23,475 nt of DNA from an uncultured Bacteroidales bacterium (GTDB taxonomy: Bacteria > Bacteroidota > Bacteroidia > Bacteroidales > UBA932). A program made the translations under genes and the position numbers. The notes under the pieces are model-generated. The model was not told where the DNA came from. It did not search any database and saw only the letters and a program-made list of their open reading frames with translations. Shown in pieces: positions 5,860 to 13,632 of this stretch. Position 1 is the stretch's first letter. Each line of letters begins with the position of its first letter. The stretch spans positions 1 through 23,475 of the forward strand of contig CALCEJ010000025.1 in the NCBI GenBank assembly GCA_937900465.1, in the 5' to 3' direction.

Positions 5860-7883
5860 AGAGTTTCCACAAGGAAATCCTCGAAGGAATCCCGTCCCTG
5901 ATTCCTGAGGCAAAACCCTATGACAAGGATGTGAACCACGCCCCGAGGCGAAAGGACATCCTTTCCCGCGAAGAGAAGGAACTGGCCCTGAAAAACGCCC
6001 TCAGGTACTTTCCCGAGGAGCAGCACGCCTTCCTCGCAAAGGAGTTCGCAGGAGAGCTCAAGGCCTACGGCCGTATCTATATGTATCGTTACAGGCCTTC
6101 GTACAAGATGTACGCAAGGCCCATCTGGGAGTATCCCGCAAAGAGTGTCCAGGCTGCGGCTATTATGGCAATGATCCAGAACAACCTGGACCCCAGAGTC
6201 GCCCAGCATCCGCACGAGCTGATTATCTACGGCGGCAATGGCGCAATCTTCCAGAACTGGGCCCAGTACCGCCTTGTGATGAAGTACCTGAGCGAGATGA
6301 CCGATGAGCAGACGCTGGTTATGTACTCCGGTCATCCTCTTGGACTTTTCCCTTCCCACAAGGATGCGCCCCGCGTCGTCGTCACCAACGGTATGGTCAT
6401 CCCGAATTACTCCAAGCCGGACCATTGGGAGAAATTCAACGCCCTGGGCGTGTCCCAGTACGGTCAGATGACGGCCGGTTCATATATGTACATAGGTCCC
6501 CAGGGAATTGTCCACGGAACTACGATTACGGTGATGAACGCTGCGAGGAAGCAGCTTCGCGCGAAGGGACTTGACGGGGATGACCGTGGAGGTCTCCTGT
6601 TCGTTTCCGCGGGACTGGGTGGTATGTCGGGCGCGCAGCCCAAGGCGGGAAACATCGCCGGAGTGGTCAGTGTCATCGCGGAAATCAACCCCCTCGCCGC
6701 AGGAAAGAGGTTTGAGCAGGGATGGGTGGACGAGCAGTATGACTCCCTGGATGAGCTTATCCCGCGTATCCGGAAGGCGGTGGCCGCAAAGGAAGTGGTC
6801 TCGATTGCATATGTTGGGAATGTCGTGGACCTCTGGGAAAGGCTTGCGGATGAAGGTGTCCACGTGGACCTTGGTTCTGACCAGACTTCGCTCCATAATC
6901 CCTGGGCCGGAGGGTATTATCCTGTCGGATACTCCCTCGAGGAATCCAAGCGTATGATGGCAGAGGAGCCGGAGCGTTTCAAGGAGGCGGTGAAGGCGTC
7001 GCTACGGCGTCACGTCGCGGCGGTCAACCGTCTTGCGGAAAGGGGAATGTACTTCTTCGATTACGGAAACGCTTTCCTTCTTGAGAGTTCCCGTGCCGGT
7101 GCGGACGTTCTTCGCGCGGACGGACGGTTCCGCTATCCTTCATATGTGCAGGATATAATGGGCCCGATGTATTTCGATTACGGCTTCGGGCCTTTCAGAT
7201 GGGTATGTATGAGCGAGGATCCGGAAGACCTCGCAAAGTCCGACAGGATTGCTGTAGAGGTCCTTTCCCGCATTGCGGAGTCTTCTCCCGAGGATATAGC
7301 GCCCCAGATGAGGGATAATATCCATTGGATTGAGGAAGCCGGCAGAAATCACCTTGTGGTAGGGTCTGAGGCCCGGATACTCTACGCAGACTGCGAGGGC
7401 AGGACAAAGATCGCCCTCGCATTCAACGACGCTATCCGGCGTGGGGAGATTACCGCTCCTATAGTTCTCGGCCGTGACCATCACGATGTTTCCGGAACGG
7501 ATTCACCCTTCCGCGAGACTTCCAATATCTACGACGGTTCGCAGTTCACCGCAGACATGGCCGTCCAGAACGTTATCGGCGATGCTTTCCGTGGCGCGAC
7601 GTGGGTGTCGATCCACAACGGCGGCGGTGTTGGCTGGGGCGAGGTTATAAACGGCGGTTTCGGTATGGTCATAGATGGCAGCGAAGCCGCGGACAGGAGA
7701 ATCAGGAGTATGCTCTTCTGGGACGTCAACAACGGAATCACCCGGCGTAGCTGGGCACGTAACGAAGGGTCCATGGAAGCAATCCGAAGGGAGATGGAAA
7801 GGACGCCTGAGCTCCGCGTAACCCTCCCTAACCTCGCAAGCGACGATCTCGTAAAACAAACCCTAAACGAAGAAGGTCTATGA
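5856..7883 (+). CDS. hutU: Urocanate hydratase (long, mammalian-like form)
   Basis: Adds water to urocanate to form 4-imidazolone-5-propanoate, using tightly bound NAD+ as an electrophile; cytosolic. The 675-residue length is close to the mammalian enzyme and well above the roughly 555 residues of Pseudomonas or Bacillus HutU. Visible motifs are ELIIYGGNGAIFQNWAQY (about 121-138), the NAD-binding SAGLGGMSGAQPKAG (about 251-265), DQTSLHNPWAGGYYPVGYS (342-360), FFDYGNAFLLESSRAGA (400-415) and a conserved-region cysteine in FRWVCMSEDP (Cys451). The C-terminal part has NGGGVGWGEVINGG, a family signature. Its ATG overlaps the ftcD stop (ATGA), and its stop overlaps the hutH start in the same way. 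Confidence 0.97.
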   Translation: MKSFHKEILEGIPSLIPEAKPYDKDVNHAPRRKDILSREEKELALKNALRYFPEEQHAFLAKEFAGELKAYGRIYMYRYRPSYKMYARPIWEYPAKSVQAAAIMAMIQNNLDPRVAQHPHELIIYGGNGAIFQNWAQYRLVMKYLSEMTDEQTLVMYSGHPLGLFPSHKDAPRVVVTNGMVIPNYSKPDHWEKFNALGVSQYGQMTAGSYMYIGPQGIVHGTTITVMNAARKQLRAKGLDGDDRGGLLFVSAGLGGMSGAQPKAGNIAGVVSVIAEINPLAAGKRFEQGWVDEQYDSLDELIPRIRKAVAAKEVVSIAYVGNVVDLWERLADEGVHVDLGSDQTSLHNPWAGGYYPVGYSLEESKRMMAEEPERFKEAVKASLRRHVAAVNRLAERGMYFFDYGNAFLLESSRAGADVLRADGRFRYPSYVQDIMGPMYFDYGFGPFRWVCMSEDPEDLAKSDRIAVEVLSRIAESSPEDIAPQMRDNIHWIEEAGRNHLVVGSEARILYADCEGRTKIALAFNDAIRRGEITAPIVLGRDHHDVSGTDSPFRETSNIYDGSQFTADMAVQNVIGDAFRGATWVSIHNGGGVGWGEVINGGFGMVIDGSEAADRRIRSMLFWDVNNGITRRSWARNEGSMEAIRREMERTPELRVTLPNLASDDLVKQTLNEEGL

Positions 7884-9370
7884 TCCATTATATTTCCAGT
7901 GAAAGGCTTACCCTTGAAAAACTGAAGGAAATAATCGACAGCCACGCGACCCTTGCCCTTTCCGACGAGAGCCGTGCCGCCGTCCTTAAATGCCGTGCTT
8001 ACCTCGACAGCAAGATGGAGGATATCGACAGGCCCATCTACGGCATCACAACCGGTTTCGGTTCACTCTATAACGTGACAATCCCTAAGGATGAACTTTC
8101 CGCCCTGCAGCACAACCTCGTGATGTCCCACGCCTGCGGGACCGGGGAGAAAGTACGTCCGGAGATAGTCAAGATAATGCTCTTCCTGAAGGCCCAGAGC
8201 CTCTCTTACGGGCACTCCGGCGTCCAGCTGGAGACTCTCCAGAGGCTTATCGATATGTTCAATTCGGACATTCTTCCCATTGTGTATCAGCAGGGCTCCC
8301 TCGGAGCCTCGGGCGATCTTGCCCCGCTTGCCCATATGAGCCTTCCCCTGATAGGCCTTGGCGAGGTCCTTTACAAGGGTGAGGTCCGGCCTTCTGCGGA
8401 AGTATGGGCTGAAAAAGGCTGGAAGCCCATCACGCTCCAGTCCAAGGAAGGCCTGGCCCTTCTGAACGGAACACAGTTTATGAGCGCCCACGCGGTGTGG
8501 TCGCTGCTGAAGGCGATCCGCCTGTCGAAATGGGCTGATGTAATTGGCGCCATGTCGCTCGAGGCTTTCGACGGCAGAATCGAGCCGTTCCTTCCGCTCA
8601 CTCACAGAATCCGTCCCCACAGGGGCCAGATAATGACAGGGGAGCGCTTTATGCAGCTTCTTGATGGCAGTGAACTTATCCGTCGCCCCAAGGAACACGT
8701 CCAGGATCCCTACAGCTTCCGCTGCATCCCTCAGGTCCACGGTGCGGTTAAGGACAACATCCTTTATGTCAAGTCCGTCATCGAAAATGAGATTAATTCA
8801 GCTACGGATAACCCCAACGTCTTCCCTGACGAGGATATGGTCATTTCCGCCGGAAACTTCCACGGTGAGCCCATCGCCATCCCTATGGACTCCCTTGCAA
8901 TCGCCCTGTCGGAGCTGTCCAGCATCTCTGAAAGGCGTATTTACCGCCTCATCCACGGTCTCCGCGGGCTTCCTAAATATCTGGCCCCGAATCCCGGAGT
9001 CAACAGCGGATTTATGATTCCCCAGTACTCGGCAGCGTCTATCGTGAGCCAGAACAAGGGCCTCTGCTGGCCGGCTTCCTGCGATTCGATTCCTTCTTCT
9101 CAGGGTCAGGAGGATCACGTTTCGATGGGCGCAAATGCTGCCACAAAACTTGTCCGGGTTGCTGACAATGTGGAAACCGTGCTTGCAATCGAGCTTTTCA
9201 ATGCGGCCCAGGCCCTTGAATTCCGTCGTCCCGCCCGGTCATCTGAGCCCATCGAGAAGGTATTCGCTGACTACCGGAAGTCCGTCCCTTTCATTGAGAA
9301 CGACACTTATATGCATCCTCTGATTGAGCGCTCTGTCAAATTTCTCCGCACCGAAGAGCTGCCCCTATGA
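7880..9370 (+). CDS. hutH: Histidine ammonia-lyase
   Basis: Removes ammonia from L-histidine to give trans-urocanate, the committed step of the Hut pathway. The MIO prosthetic group forms by cyclisation of Ala143-Ser144-Gly145, clearly present in GSLGASGDLAPLAHM. The catalytic-loop Tyr is in YGITTGFGSLYN (residue 54), and NGTQFMSAHA and QDPYSFRCIPQVHG are further family motifs. The length of 496 residues matches the bacterial enzymes of about 500-510. The C-terminal signature QEDHVSMGANAA is intact. ATGA overlaps on both sides place it third in a tightly coupled operon. No transporter or permease for histidine is seen in the window. Confidence 0.97.
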   Translation: MIHYISSERLTLEKLKEIIDSHATLALSDESRAAVLKCRAYLDSKMEDIDRPIYGITTGFGSLYNVTIPKDELSALQHNLVMSHACGTGEKVRPEIVKIMLFLKAQSLSYGHSGVQLETLQRLIDMFNSDILPIVYQQGSLGASGDLAPLAHMSLPLIGLGEVLYKGEVRPSAEVWAEKGWKPITLQSKEGLALLNGTQFMSAHAVWSLLKAIRLSKWADVIGAMSLEAFDGRIEPFLPLTHRIRPHRGQIMTGERFMQLLDGSELIRRPKEHVQDPYSFRCIPQVHGAVKDNILYVKSVIENEINSATDNPNVFPDEDMVISAGNFHGEPIAIPMDSLAIALSELSSISERRIYRLIHGLRGLPKYLAPNPGVNSGFMIPQYSAASIVSQNKGLCWPASCDSIPSSQGQEDHVSMGANAATKLVRVADNVETVLAIELFNAAQALEFRRPARSSEPIEKVFADYRKSVPFIENDTYMHPLIERSVKFLRTEELPL

Positions 9371-10566
9371 GAACCGTTATCGTCAACATAGGTGAGCTCG
9401 CGGGGGTTGTTCCGGAGGGTGTCCTTCGGAAAACTGGCGCAGGGATGGGGGAGACGGGAATCCTCCACGACGCGTGGATATCCTTCTCTGACGGAATCAT
9501 TGAGGATTTCGCTCCTATGTCCACCCCGCACCCTTCGGGTGAGACTGTAGATGCTGAAGGCGGACTTGTTATCCCCGCCTTTTGTGACAGCCATACTCAT
9601 CTTGTCTATGCCGGAAGCCGGGACGGGGAGTTCCTCGACAAGCTCTCGGGGCTTTCCTATGAGGAAATCGCCGCCCGGGGCGGCGGAATTCTCAATTCTT
9701 CCGATATCCTTCACAGGTGTTCCGAGGATGATCTTTTCGCCGCTTCGCTCCCTCGCGTACGCGAAATAATGGACAAGGGAACCGGCGCGGTTGAGATCAA
9801 GAGCGGATATGGGCTCAATCCTCAGGATGAGCTTAAGATGCTCCGGGTAATCCGCCGCATCCGCGAGGCCGTTCCAATCACGGTCAAGTCCACTTTTCTC
9901 GGAGCCCACGCTGTTGGCCGCGGGTACTCTCACGAGGAGTATGTCCGCACTGTAGTCGAAATGATGCCGCGTGCGGCGGAACTGGCGGATTATGTGGATG
10001 TGTTCTGCGACAAGGGCTTCTTTACGGTTGAGGACACGGCGGCTATCCTTGAGGCTGGGGCGCGGTGTGGGCTCCGTCCGAAGATTCACGCTAATGAGCT
10101 GGATGTCAGCGGGGGAGTCCAGGTCGGTGTCCATTACGGGGCTCTTTCAGTGGACCATCTCGAGAGGACGACTGAAGCGGAGATAGAGGCCCTTCGGGAT
10201 TCCGGGACTATGCCCACGATGCTTCCGGGATCGTCTTTCTTCCTGGGCATTCCTTATGCCAATGCCAAGGGTTTCATCCGGGCCGGGCTCGGTGTCGCTC
10301 TCGCTTCGGACTACAATCCGGGATCGTCTCCTTCGGGGGATATGCGTTTTGTGATGGCACTCGGTTGCATTAAAATGCGTCTCACTCCGATTGAGGCACT
10401 GTGTGCAGTGACTTTGAATTCGGCTTATGCGATGGGGGTAAGCGACTCCATGGGCTCCATCACCCGCGGTAAACGCGCATCCCTGATTCTTTCTGACCCC
10501 GGCTGGACTCTTACAAAACTCCCTTACCTCTACCAGACCCCCTTCATCCGCAGCGTCTGGCACTGA
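9367..10566 (+). CDS. hutI: Imidazolonepropionase
   Basis: Hydrolyses 4-imidazolone-5-propanoate to N-formimino-L-glutamate, which feeds FtcD. It is a metal-dependent amidohydrolase of 399 residues. The metal ligands are visible: His76 and His78 in DSHTHLVYAG, His241 in KIHANEL and Asp315 in ASDYNPGSSPS; His181 (FLGAHAV) and His264 (VDHLE) are also conserved. It begins in an ATGA overlap with hutH and is the last gene of the operon, followed by a strong hairpin terminator at 10613-10636. All four hut enzymes needed to reach glutamate and methenyl-THF are therefore present in order and intact. Confidence 0.97.
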   Translation: MRTVIVNIGELAGVVPEGVLRKTGAGMGETGILHDAWISFSDGIIEDFAPMSTPHPSGETVDAEGGLVIPAFCDSHTHLVYAGSRDGEFLDKLSGLSYEEIAARGGGILNSSDILHRCSEDDLFAASLPRVREIMDKGTGAVEIKSGYGLNPQDELKMLRVIRRIREAVPITVKSTFLGAHAVGRGYSHEEYVRTVVEMMPRAAELADYVDVFCDKGFFTVEDTAAILEAGARCGLRPKIHANELDVSGGVQVGVHYGALSVDHLERTTEAEIEALRDSGTMPTMLPGSSFFLGIPYANAKGFIRAGLGVALASDYNPGSSPSGDMRFVMALGCIKMRLTPIEALCAVTLNSAYAMGVSDSMGSITRGKRASLILSDPGWTLTKLPYLYQTPFIRSVWH

Positions 10567-10574
10567 TCCATCGC

Positions 10575-10607
10575 CTGTCGCCGGCGGCGACCCCTGCTGC
10601 GCGGTGA
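10575..10607. repeat. 33-bp intergenic repeat, copy 1
   Basis: This copy begins 9 bases after the hutI stop. It contains the hairpin GTCGCC-GGC-GGCGAC followed by a CCCCTGCTGCGCGGTGA tail. A second copy at 10677-10709 differs at one base (GCTG versus ACTG). Its left end, CCTGTCGCCGGCGGCG, resembles the arm of the 1855-1942 palindromes (CCTGTCGCAGGTGGTG). Confidence 0.75.
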
Positions 10608-10612
10608 AATTA

Positions 10613-10636
10613 TTTTTCCGGCACCGGCCGGAAAAA
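10613..10636. terminator. Hairpin terminator after the hut operon
   Basis: The arms TTTTTCCGGC (10613-10622) and GCCGGAAAAA (10627-10636) form a perfect 10-bp stem with a 4-nt loop. The A-rich 3' arm and T-rich 5' arm make it symmetrical, so it could stop transcription from either side. It sits between the two 33-bp repeat copies, 46 bases after the hutI stop. Confidence 0.7.
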
Positions 10637-10676
10637 CCAATTTCCCCGCTTCGCACTTCCTTCGTCACCCTACGCT

Positions 10677-10709
10677 CTGTCGCCGGCGGCGACCCCTACT
10701 GCGCGGTGA
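10677..10709. repeat. 33-bp intergenic repeat, copy 2
   Basis: Direct repeat of 10575-10607 with one base changed. The 69 bases between the copies hold the terminator and a short unremarkable stretch, so the unit may be a repeat-spacer-repeat cassette inserted between operons. It has the same GTCGCC-GGC-GGCGAC hairpin. Confidence 0.75.
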
Positions 10710-10724
10710 CAAAGAAATGATAAA

Positions 10725-10748
10725 ATTCTGCAAAAAAATTTGCAGAAT
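10725..10748. promoter_or_regulatory. Perfect dyad overlapping the -33 box of the ABC operon
   Basis: The arms ATTCTGCAAA (10725-10734) and TTTGCAGAAT (10739-10748) are separated by AAAA. The right arm contains the TTTG -33 box (10739-10742). It could be a second operator or a weak upstream terminator; neither has support beyond position and symmetry. Confidence 0.5.
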
Positions 10749-10769
10749 AAAAAAATGTCATTACCTTTG
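10739..10769 (+). promoter_or_regulatory. Promoter of the ABC transporter-GntR-GIN operon
   Basis: TTTG at 10739-10742 and TACCTTTG at 10762-10769, spaced by 19 nt, are a full match to the Bacteroidota housekeeping pattern TTTG-N19-TAnnTTTG. Transcription would start near 10776, giving a leader of about 49 nt before the ATG at 10825. Confidence 0.8.
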
Positions 10770-10771
10770 CG

Positions 10772-10793
10772 GTGTACTAATGAACTAATACAC
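10772..10793. promoter_or_regulatory. Putative GntR (YtrA-type) operator at the transcription start
   Basis: The half sites GTGTACTA (10772-10779) and TAATACAC (10786-10793) form an inverted repeat with one mismatch and a 6-nt centre. The site covers the predicted start of transcription, where bound repressor would block RNA polymerase. The operon it controls encodes its own GntR regulator (12538-12876), so autoregulation is the simplest reading. This is inference from position and symmetry. Confidence 0.6.
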
Positions 10794-10824
10794 TACGTAA
10801 CAATAAGTTCAAATAATAGGTAAT

Positions 10825-11649
10825 ATGATTAAAATCAACGATTTAAGCTTCAAGTACGGAGCGATTCCGGTCCTGAGGAACATTTCGATGGAGCTCACGG
10901 AAGGGAAGATTTACGGACTTCTCGGGGAGAACGGAGTAGGGAAGACAACGCTTCTGACTCTTCTTGCCGGTCTTAAGAAACCCCAGAACGGATCGATTGA
11001 GGTTGACGGAATGGTACCTTCGAAGAGGGAGCCTTCGCTTCTTGGGAAACAGTTCTATCTTCCGGATGAGGTGGCGCCGATGAATTCGAAGGCGAAGAGC
11101 TTTGCGGAGGAGACCGGTAAGCTTTGGCCGGATTTCTCACTTGAAAAGTTTCTCGAGATTCTCCAAGTGTTCGAGGTCGATCCTGAGCAGAAGATGACAA
11201 AGATGTCTTCCGGTCAGCTGAAAAAGACCTGGATCAGCTTTGCCCTCGCCTGCAATGCCGCGCTGTATTATCTCGATGAGCCAACCAACGGACTGGATAT
11301 TCCTTCAAAGGCCCAGTTCCGCAAGGCTGTCACAAAGTATACCGGTGAGGAGTCCGTCATTGTGATTTCAACTCATCAGGTCCGTGACCTTGAGAATATT
11401 ATCGATCCTATCATTATCCTGGACCGTCAGGACGTCCTTCTCAACGCTTCCATCGAGGAGATAACGGAGAAGCTCTACTTCGATTACGGCACGGAAATCC
11501 ACCCCGGTTCCTATTATATGGAACAGACGGCGGGGGGTGCCATTCAGGTTTACCGGAACACCACCGGAGAGGAGTCCAAGGTTAATATCGAGGCTCTTTT
11601 CAACGCCGTTCACGCCCATAAGGACGAAATCAAAAACCTATTCAAATAG
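10825..11649 (+). CDS. ABC transporter ATP-binding protein
   Basis: The 274-residue nucleotide-binding subunit powers the membrane protein encoded 14 bases downstream. Walker A is GLLGENGVGKTT (31-42), the signature is MSSGQLKK (127-134, with SSGQ in place of the usual SGGQ), Walker B is ALYYLDEPTNGLD (146-158), and the switch histidine is in ISTHQ (181-185). After about residue 210 a non-conserved tail of some 65 residues follows. The layout (ATPase, ABC-2-like permease, short GntR regulator) resembles the YtrA/YtrB type operons, which in Firmicutes respond to cell-wall stress. Whether this one exports a compound is unknown. Confidence 0.9.
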   Translation: MIKINDLSFKYGAIPVLRNISMELTEGKIYGLLGENGVGKTTLLTLLAGLKKPQNGSIEVDGMVPSKREPSLLGKQFYLPDEVAPMNSKAKSFAEETGKLWPDFSLEKFLEILQVFEVDPEQKMTKMSSGQLKKTWISFALACNAALYYLDEPTNGLDIPSKAQFRKAVTKYTGEESVIVISTHQVRDLENIIDPIIILDRQDVLLNASIEEITEKLYFDYGTEIHPGSYYMEQTAGGAIQVYRNTTGEESKVNIEALFNAVHAHKDEIKNLFK

Positions 11650-11663
11650 AGGAGGCTACTGAT

Positions 11664-12524
11664 ATGAAAAACGAAGTATTTAGCTGGAACAGGTTCTGGA
11701 ATTATTTCAAATTTGATTTCTCCAGAATGTGGAGGACTCATACGAAGGCTGCCATTTTCATCGGGTTCTCCGGTGTGATATTCTATCTGATCTATGGGCT
11801 CATATCGATGGTGGCCGTGTTCTCGTGGTCAAGTCCCCACATCGCAATCAGGATGATGGTTATGATGATGGCTTTCCTCGCCCTTGTGTTTTATCAGACA
11901 AGGACGTATGGCTACCTGACGGAGAAGAAGGCCGGAACGGCCTGGCTTATGATCCCGGCATCGATAACAGAGAAGTTCGTTTCGATGATGATTATGAGCC
12001 TTATCGTCATCCCGGCGGCATTCTTTGCCGTATTCCTTGCATCCGACGCTCTCCTTACCCTTATAGATCCGACGATGACTGATTCTATCTTCGGCGGTAC
12101 GGGAGCGCTGCTTAGCGAGGCAGGGAGTGAGATTGGTCTTGAGAACGGGAAGGTCGTCCTTGCTGAAGACGGGATGGAGTTTACCTTCTCCCTTGCACCT
12201 CTTATATATGGGACGGTTATGCAGTACATCAACAACATCCTTCTTTTCGTCCTCTGTGGAATCTGCTTCAAAAAGTTCAAGGTCGCAGGCGGAATTGGAA
12301 TCATCTTCGCCTTATCGATAATTTCAACCATCGCGGCCGCGCTCTTCATCCCTTCGTTCGAGAGCTGGGCTATGGAGGTCGATGCTCTCTCAAGTACAGA
12401 GCAGATAGGTAAAGTTACGGACTTCGTCAACGGAGCCTTTACGTGGTGCAACATCGCCTCAACGCTCGTGGCCGCTGGGCTTGGAGCAGGAATCTGGTAC
12501 AGGTTACGCACTATTTCCCATTAA
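11664..12524 (+). CDS. ABC transporter membrane subunit (ABC-2-like)
   Basis: The 286-residue integral membrane protein has about six hydrophobic segments, near residues 30-53, 64-80, 106-127, 178-197, 205-225 and 262-278. The loop between the third and fourth (about 130-177) is polar and acidic (LSEAGSEIGLENGKVVLAEDG) and probably faces the outside. There is no signal peptide. An AGGAGG at 11650-11655, 8 nt before the ATG, is a true Shine-Dalgarno sequence, unusual for this lineage, and fixes the start. It is presumably the transport partner of the preceding ATPase. The family assignment rests mainly on gene context and topology. Confidence 0.8.
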   Translation: MKNEVFSWNRFWNYFKFDFSRMWRTHTKAAIFIGFSGVIFYLIYGLISMVAVFSWSSPHIAIRMMVMMMAFLALVFYQTRTYGYLTEKKAGTAWLMIPASITEKFVSMMIMSLIVIPAAFFAVFLASDALLTLIDPTMTDSIFGGTGALLSEAGSEIGLENGKVVLAEDGMEFTFSLAPLIYGTVMQYINNILLFVLCGICFKKFKVAGGIGIIFALSIISTIAAALFIPSFESWAMEVDALSSTEQIGKVTDFVNGAFTWCNIASTLVAAGLGAGIWYRLRTISH

Positions 12525-12537
12525 AACGCGACTGACT

Positions 12538-12876
12538 ATGGTTTTCAATCAGGATAAACCCATTTATCTCCAGATTGTCGATGTAGTCTCGGAGAGAATC
12601 CTAAGGGGTGAGCTTGGAGAAGAGGACAGACTCCCTTCCGTAAGGGAGTACGGCGCAGAGATCGGTGTAAATCCGAACACGATGATGCGCTCCTATGAAA
12701 AGCTCACGGCCGATGGAATCATATACAACAAGCGCGGAATAGGCTACTTCGTATGCCCGGAGGCCCGCGACAAAGTTCTTGCCCTCCAGAGGAAGGATTT
12801 CCTCGAGAAGGATGTGCCTGAAATCCTCAGAAGGATGGACCTTCTGGGACTGGATACCACAATTTTTGAAAAGTAA
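12538..12876 (+). CDS. GntR-family transcriptional regulator, YtrA subfamily
   Basis: This 112-residue DNA-binding protein has a winged helix at about residues 8-76: PIYLQIVDVVSERILRGEL, DRLPSVREYGAEIGVNPNTM (recognition helix region) and the wing DGIIYNKRGIGYFV. The C-terminal extension is only about 35 residues, too short for the FadR, HutC or MocR effector domains, which places it in the YtrA group. The frame is open from 12481, but the ATG at 12538 gives the family start. It lies 13 bases after the permease and probably represses its own operon through the dyad at 10772-10793. Confidence 0.9.
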   Translation: MVFNQDKPIYLQIVDVVSERILRGELGEEDRLPSVREYGAEIGVNPNTMMRSYEKLTADGIIYNKRGIGYFVCPEARDKVLALQRKDFLEKDVPEILRRMDLLGLDTTIFEK

Positions 12877-12888
12877 ACCATATGAAAA

Positions 12889-13632
12889 ATGAAAAAGATA
12901 ATGCTTGCGGCAGCTGCCGCCATCGCTGTGTTCTCCCTCTCTTCCTGCAAGATGGTCACCATCAGGATTACCGACCCTGACATGTTCAATAATTATGACA
13001 TAACGGAGCGGTCAGAAGACCTTAGCGGATTCGATAGAATCGCCTCCTACGGTGCCTACGACGTGGTATTTACACAAGCGGACGCTTACGCCGTCCGTAT
13101 CGAGGCCGATGAGAAAACCCTCGGTATTCTCGACGTGTATGTCAGCGGTGACCAGCTCGTCCTGAGGACAAAGGACAACAAACGCATTACGCGGGACGTA
13201 AAGGTCTTTGTGGAGGCCCCCGTTCTCCGTGGCCTTACAGTTAACGGCGCCTCGGAGTTCGACGCTGACAGGATTACGACAGAGGGCGACTTCGATATGA
13301 GAGTCAACGGTGCCGGCGATATCGACATAAAGAATCTCTCCTGCAAGGTTTTCTCTCTCGATGTAAACGGCGCAGCAGATGTCGAGCTTGGCGCTCTTCA
13401 GTGCGAGAATGTTACGGTTGGAGTCAATGGTGCCGGAGATGTAGACCTTGAAGGGCTCGCAGTCAAGGGAGATGTGTCCATCCGTGTTGCAGGCGCAGCT
13501 GACTTAAAACTCGCGGGAAAGGCCGGCTCTGTTAGTTATGACCTCGCCGGAGCGGCCAGCGTGAATGCCAAGGACCTTGACGCTCCGGTAGTATCGAAGC
13601 GTACCGCCGGAATGGCCTCGGTTAAAGACTGA
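12889..13632 (+). CDS. GIN-domain (DUF2807) lipoprotein
   Basis: The 247-residue exported lipoprotein has an N-terminal signal with lipobox LSSC (Cys20). Residues about 45-240 are the putative auto-transporter adhesin 'head GIN' fold, predicted as a right-handed beta structure. It is built from seven repeats of about 20 residues, each starting with a (V/L/T)(N/A)G(A/M) motif, at residues 119, 140, 160, 180, 201, 220 and 240. An ATG 7 bases upstream (12882) is in another frame and would give only a short peptide. The gene follows the GntR gene by 12 bases, so it belongs to the ABC operon, an arrangement I associate with Bacteroidota. It is likely anchored to the envelope; function is unknown. 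Its stop overlaps the convergent AraC gene by 11 bases. Confidence 0.88.
   Translation: MKKIMLAAAAAIAVFSLSSCKMVTIRITDPDMFNNYDITERSEDLSGFDRIASYGAYDVVFTQADAYAVRIEADEKTLGILDVYVSGDQLVLRTKDNKRITRDVKVFVEAPVLRGLTVNGASEFDADRITTEGDFDMRVNGAGDIDIKNLSCKVFSLDVNGAADVELGALQCENVTVGVNGAGDVDLEGLAVKGDVSIRVAGAADLKLAGKAGSVSYDLAGAASVNAKDLDAPVVSKRTAGMASVKD

Noticed and set aside
5565..6425. Minus-strand open frame of 286 residues across the ftcD-hutU joint
   Set aside because: It spans two overlapping real genes and carries no motif; antisense shadow.
10567..10824. Riboswitch upstream of the ABC operon
   Set aside because: The predicted leader is only about 49 nt, and the conspicuous structures lie at or upstream of the promoter, so they fit DNA-binding sites better.
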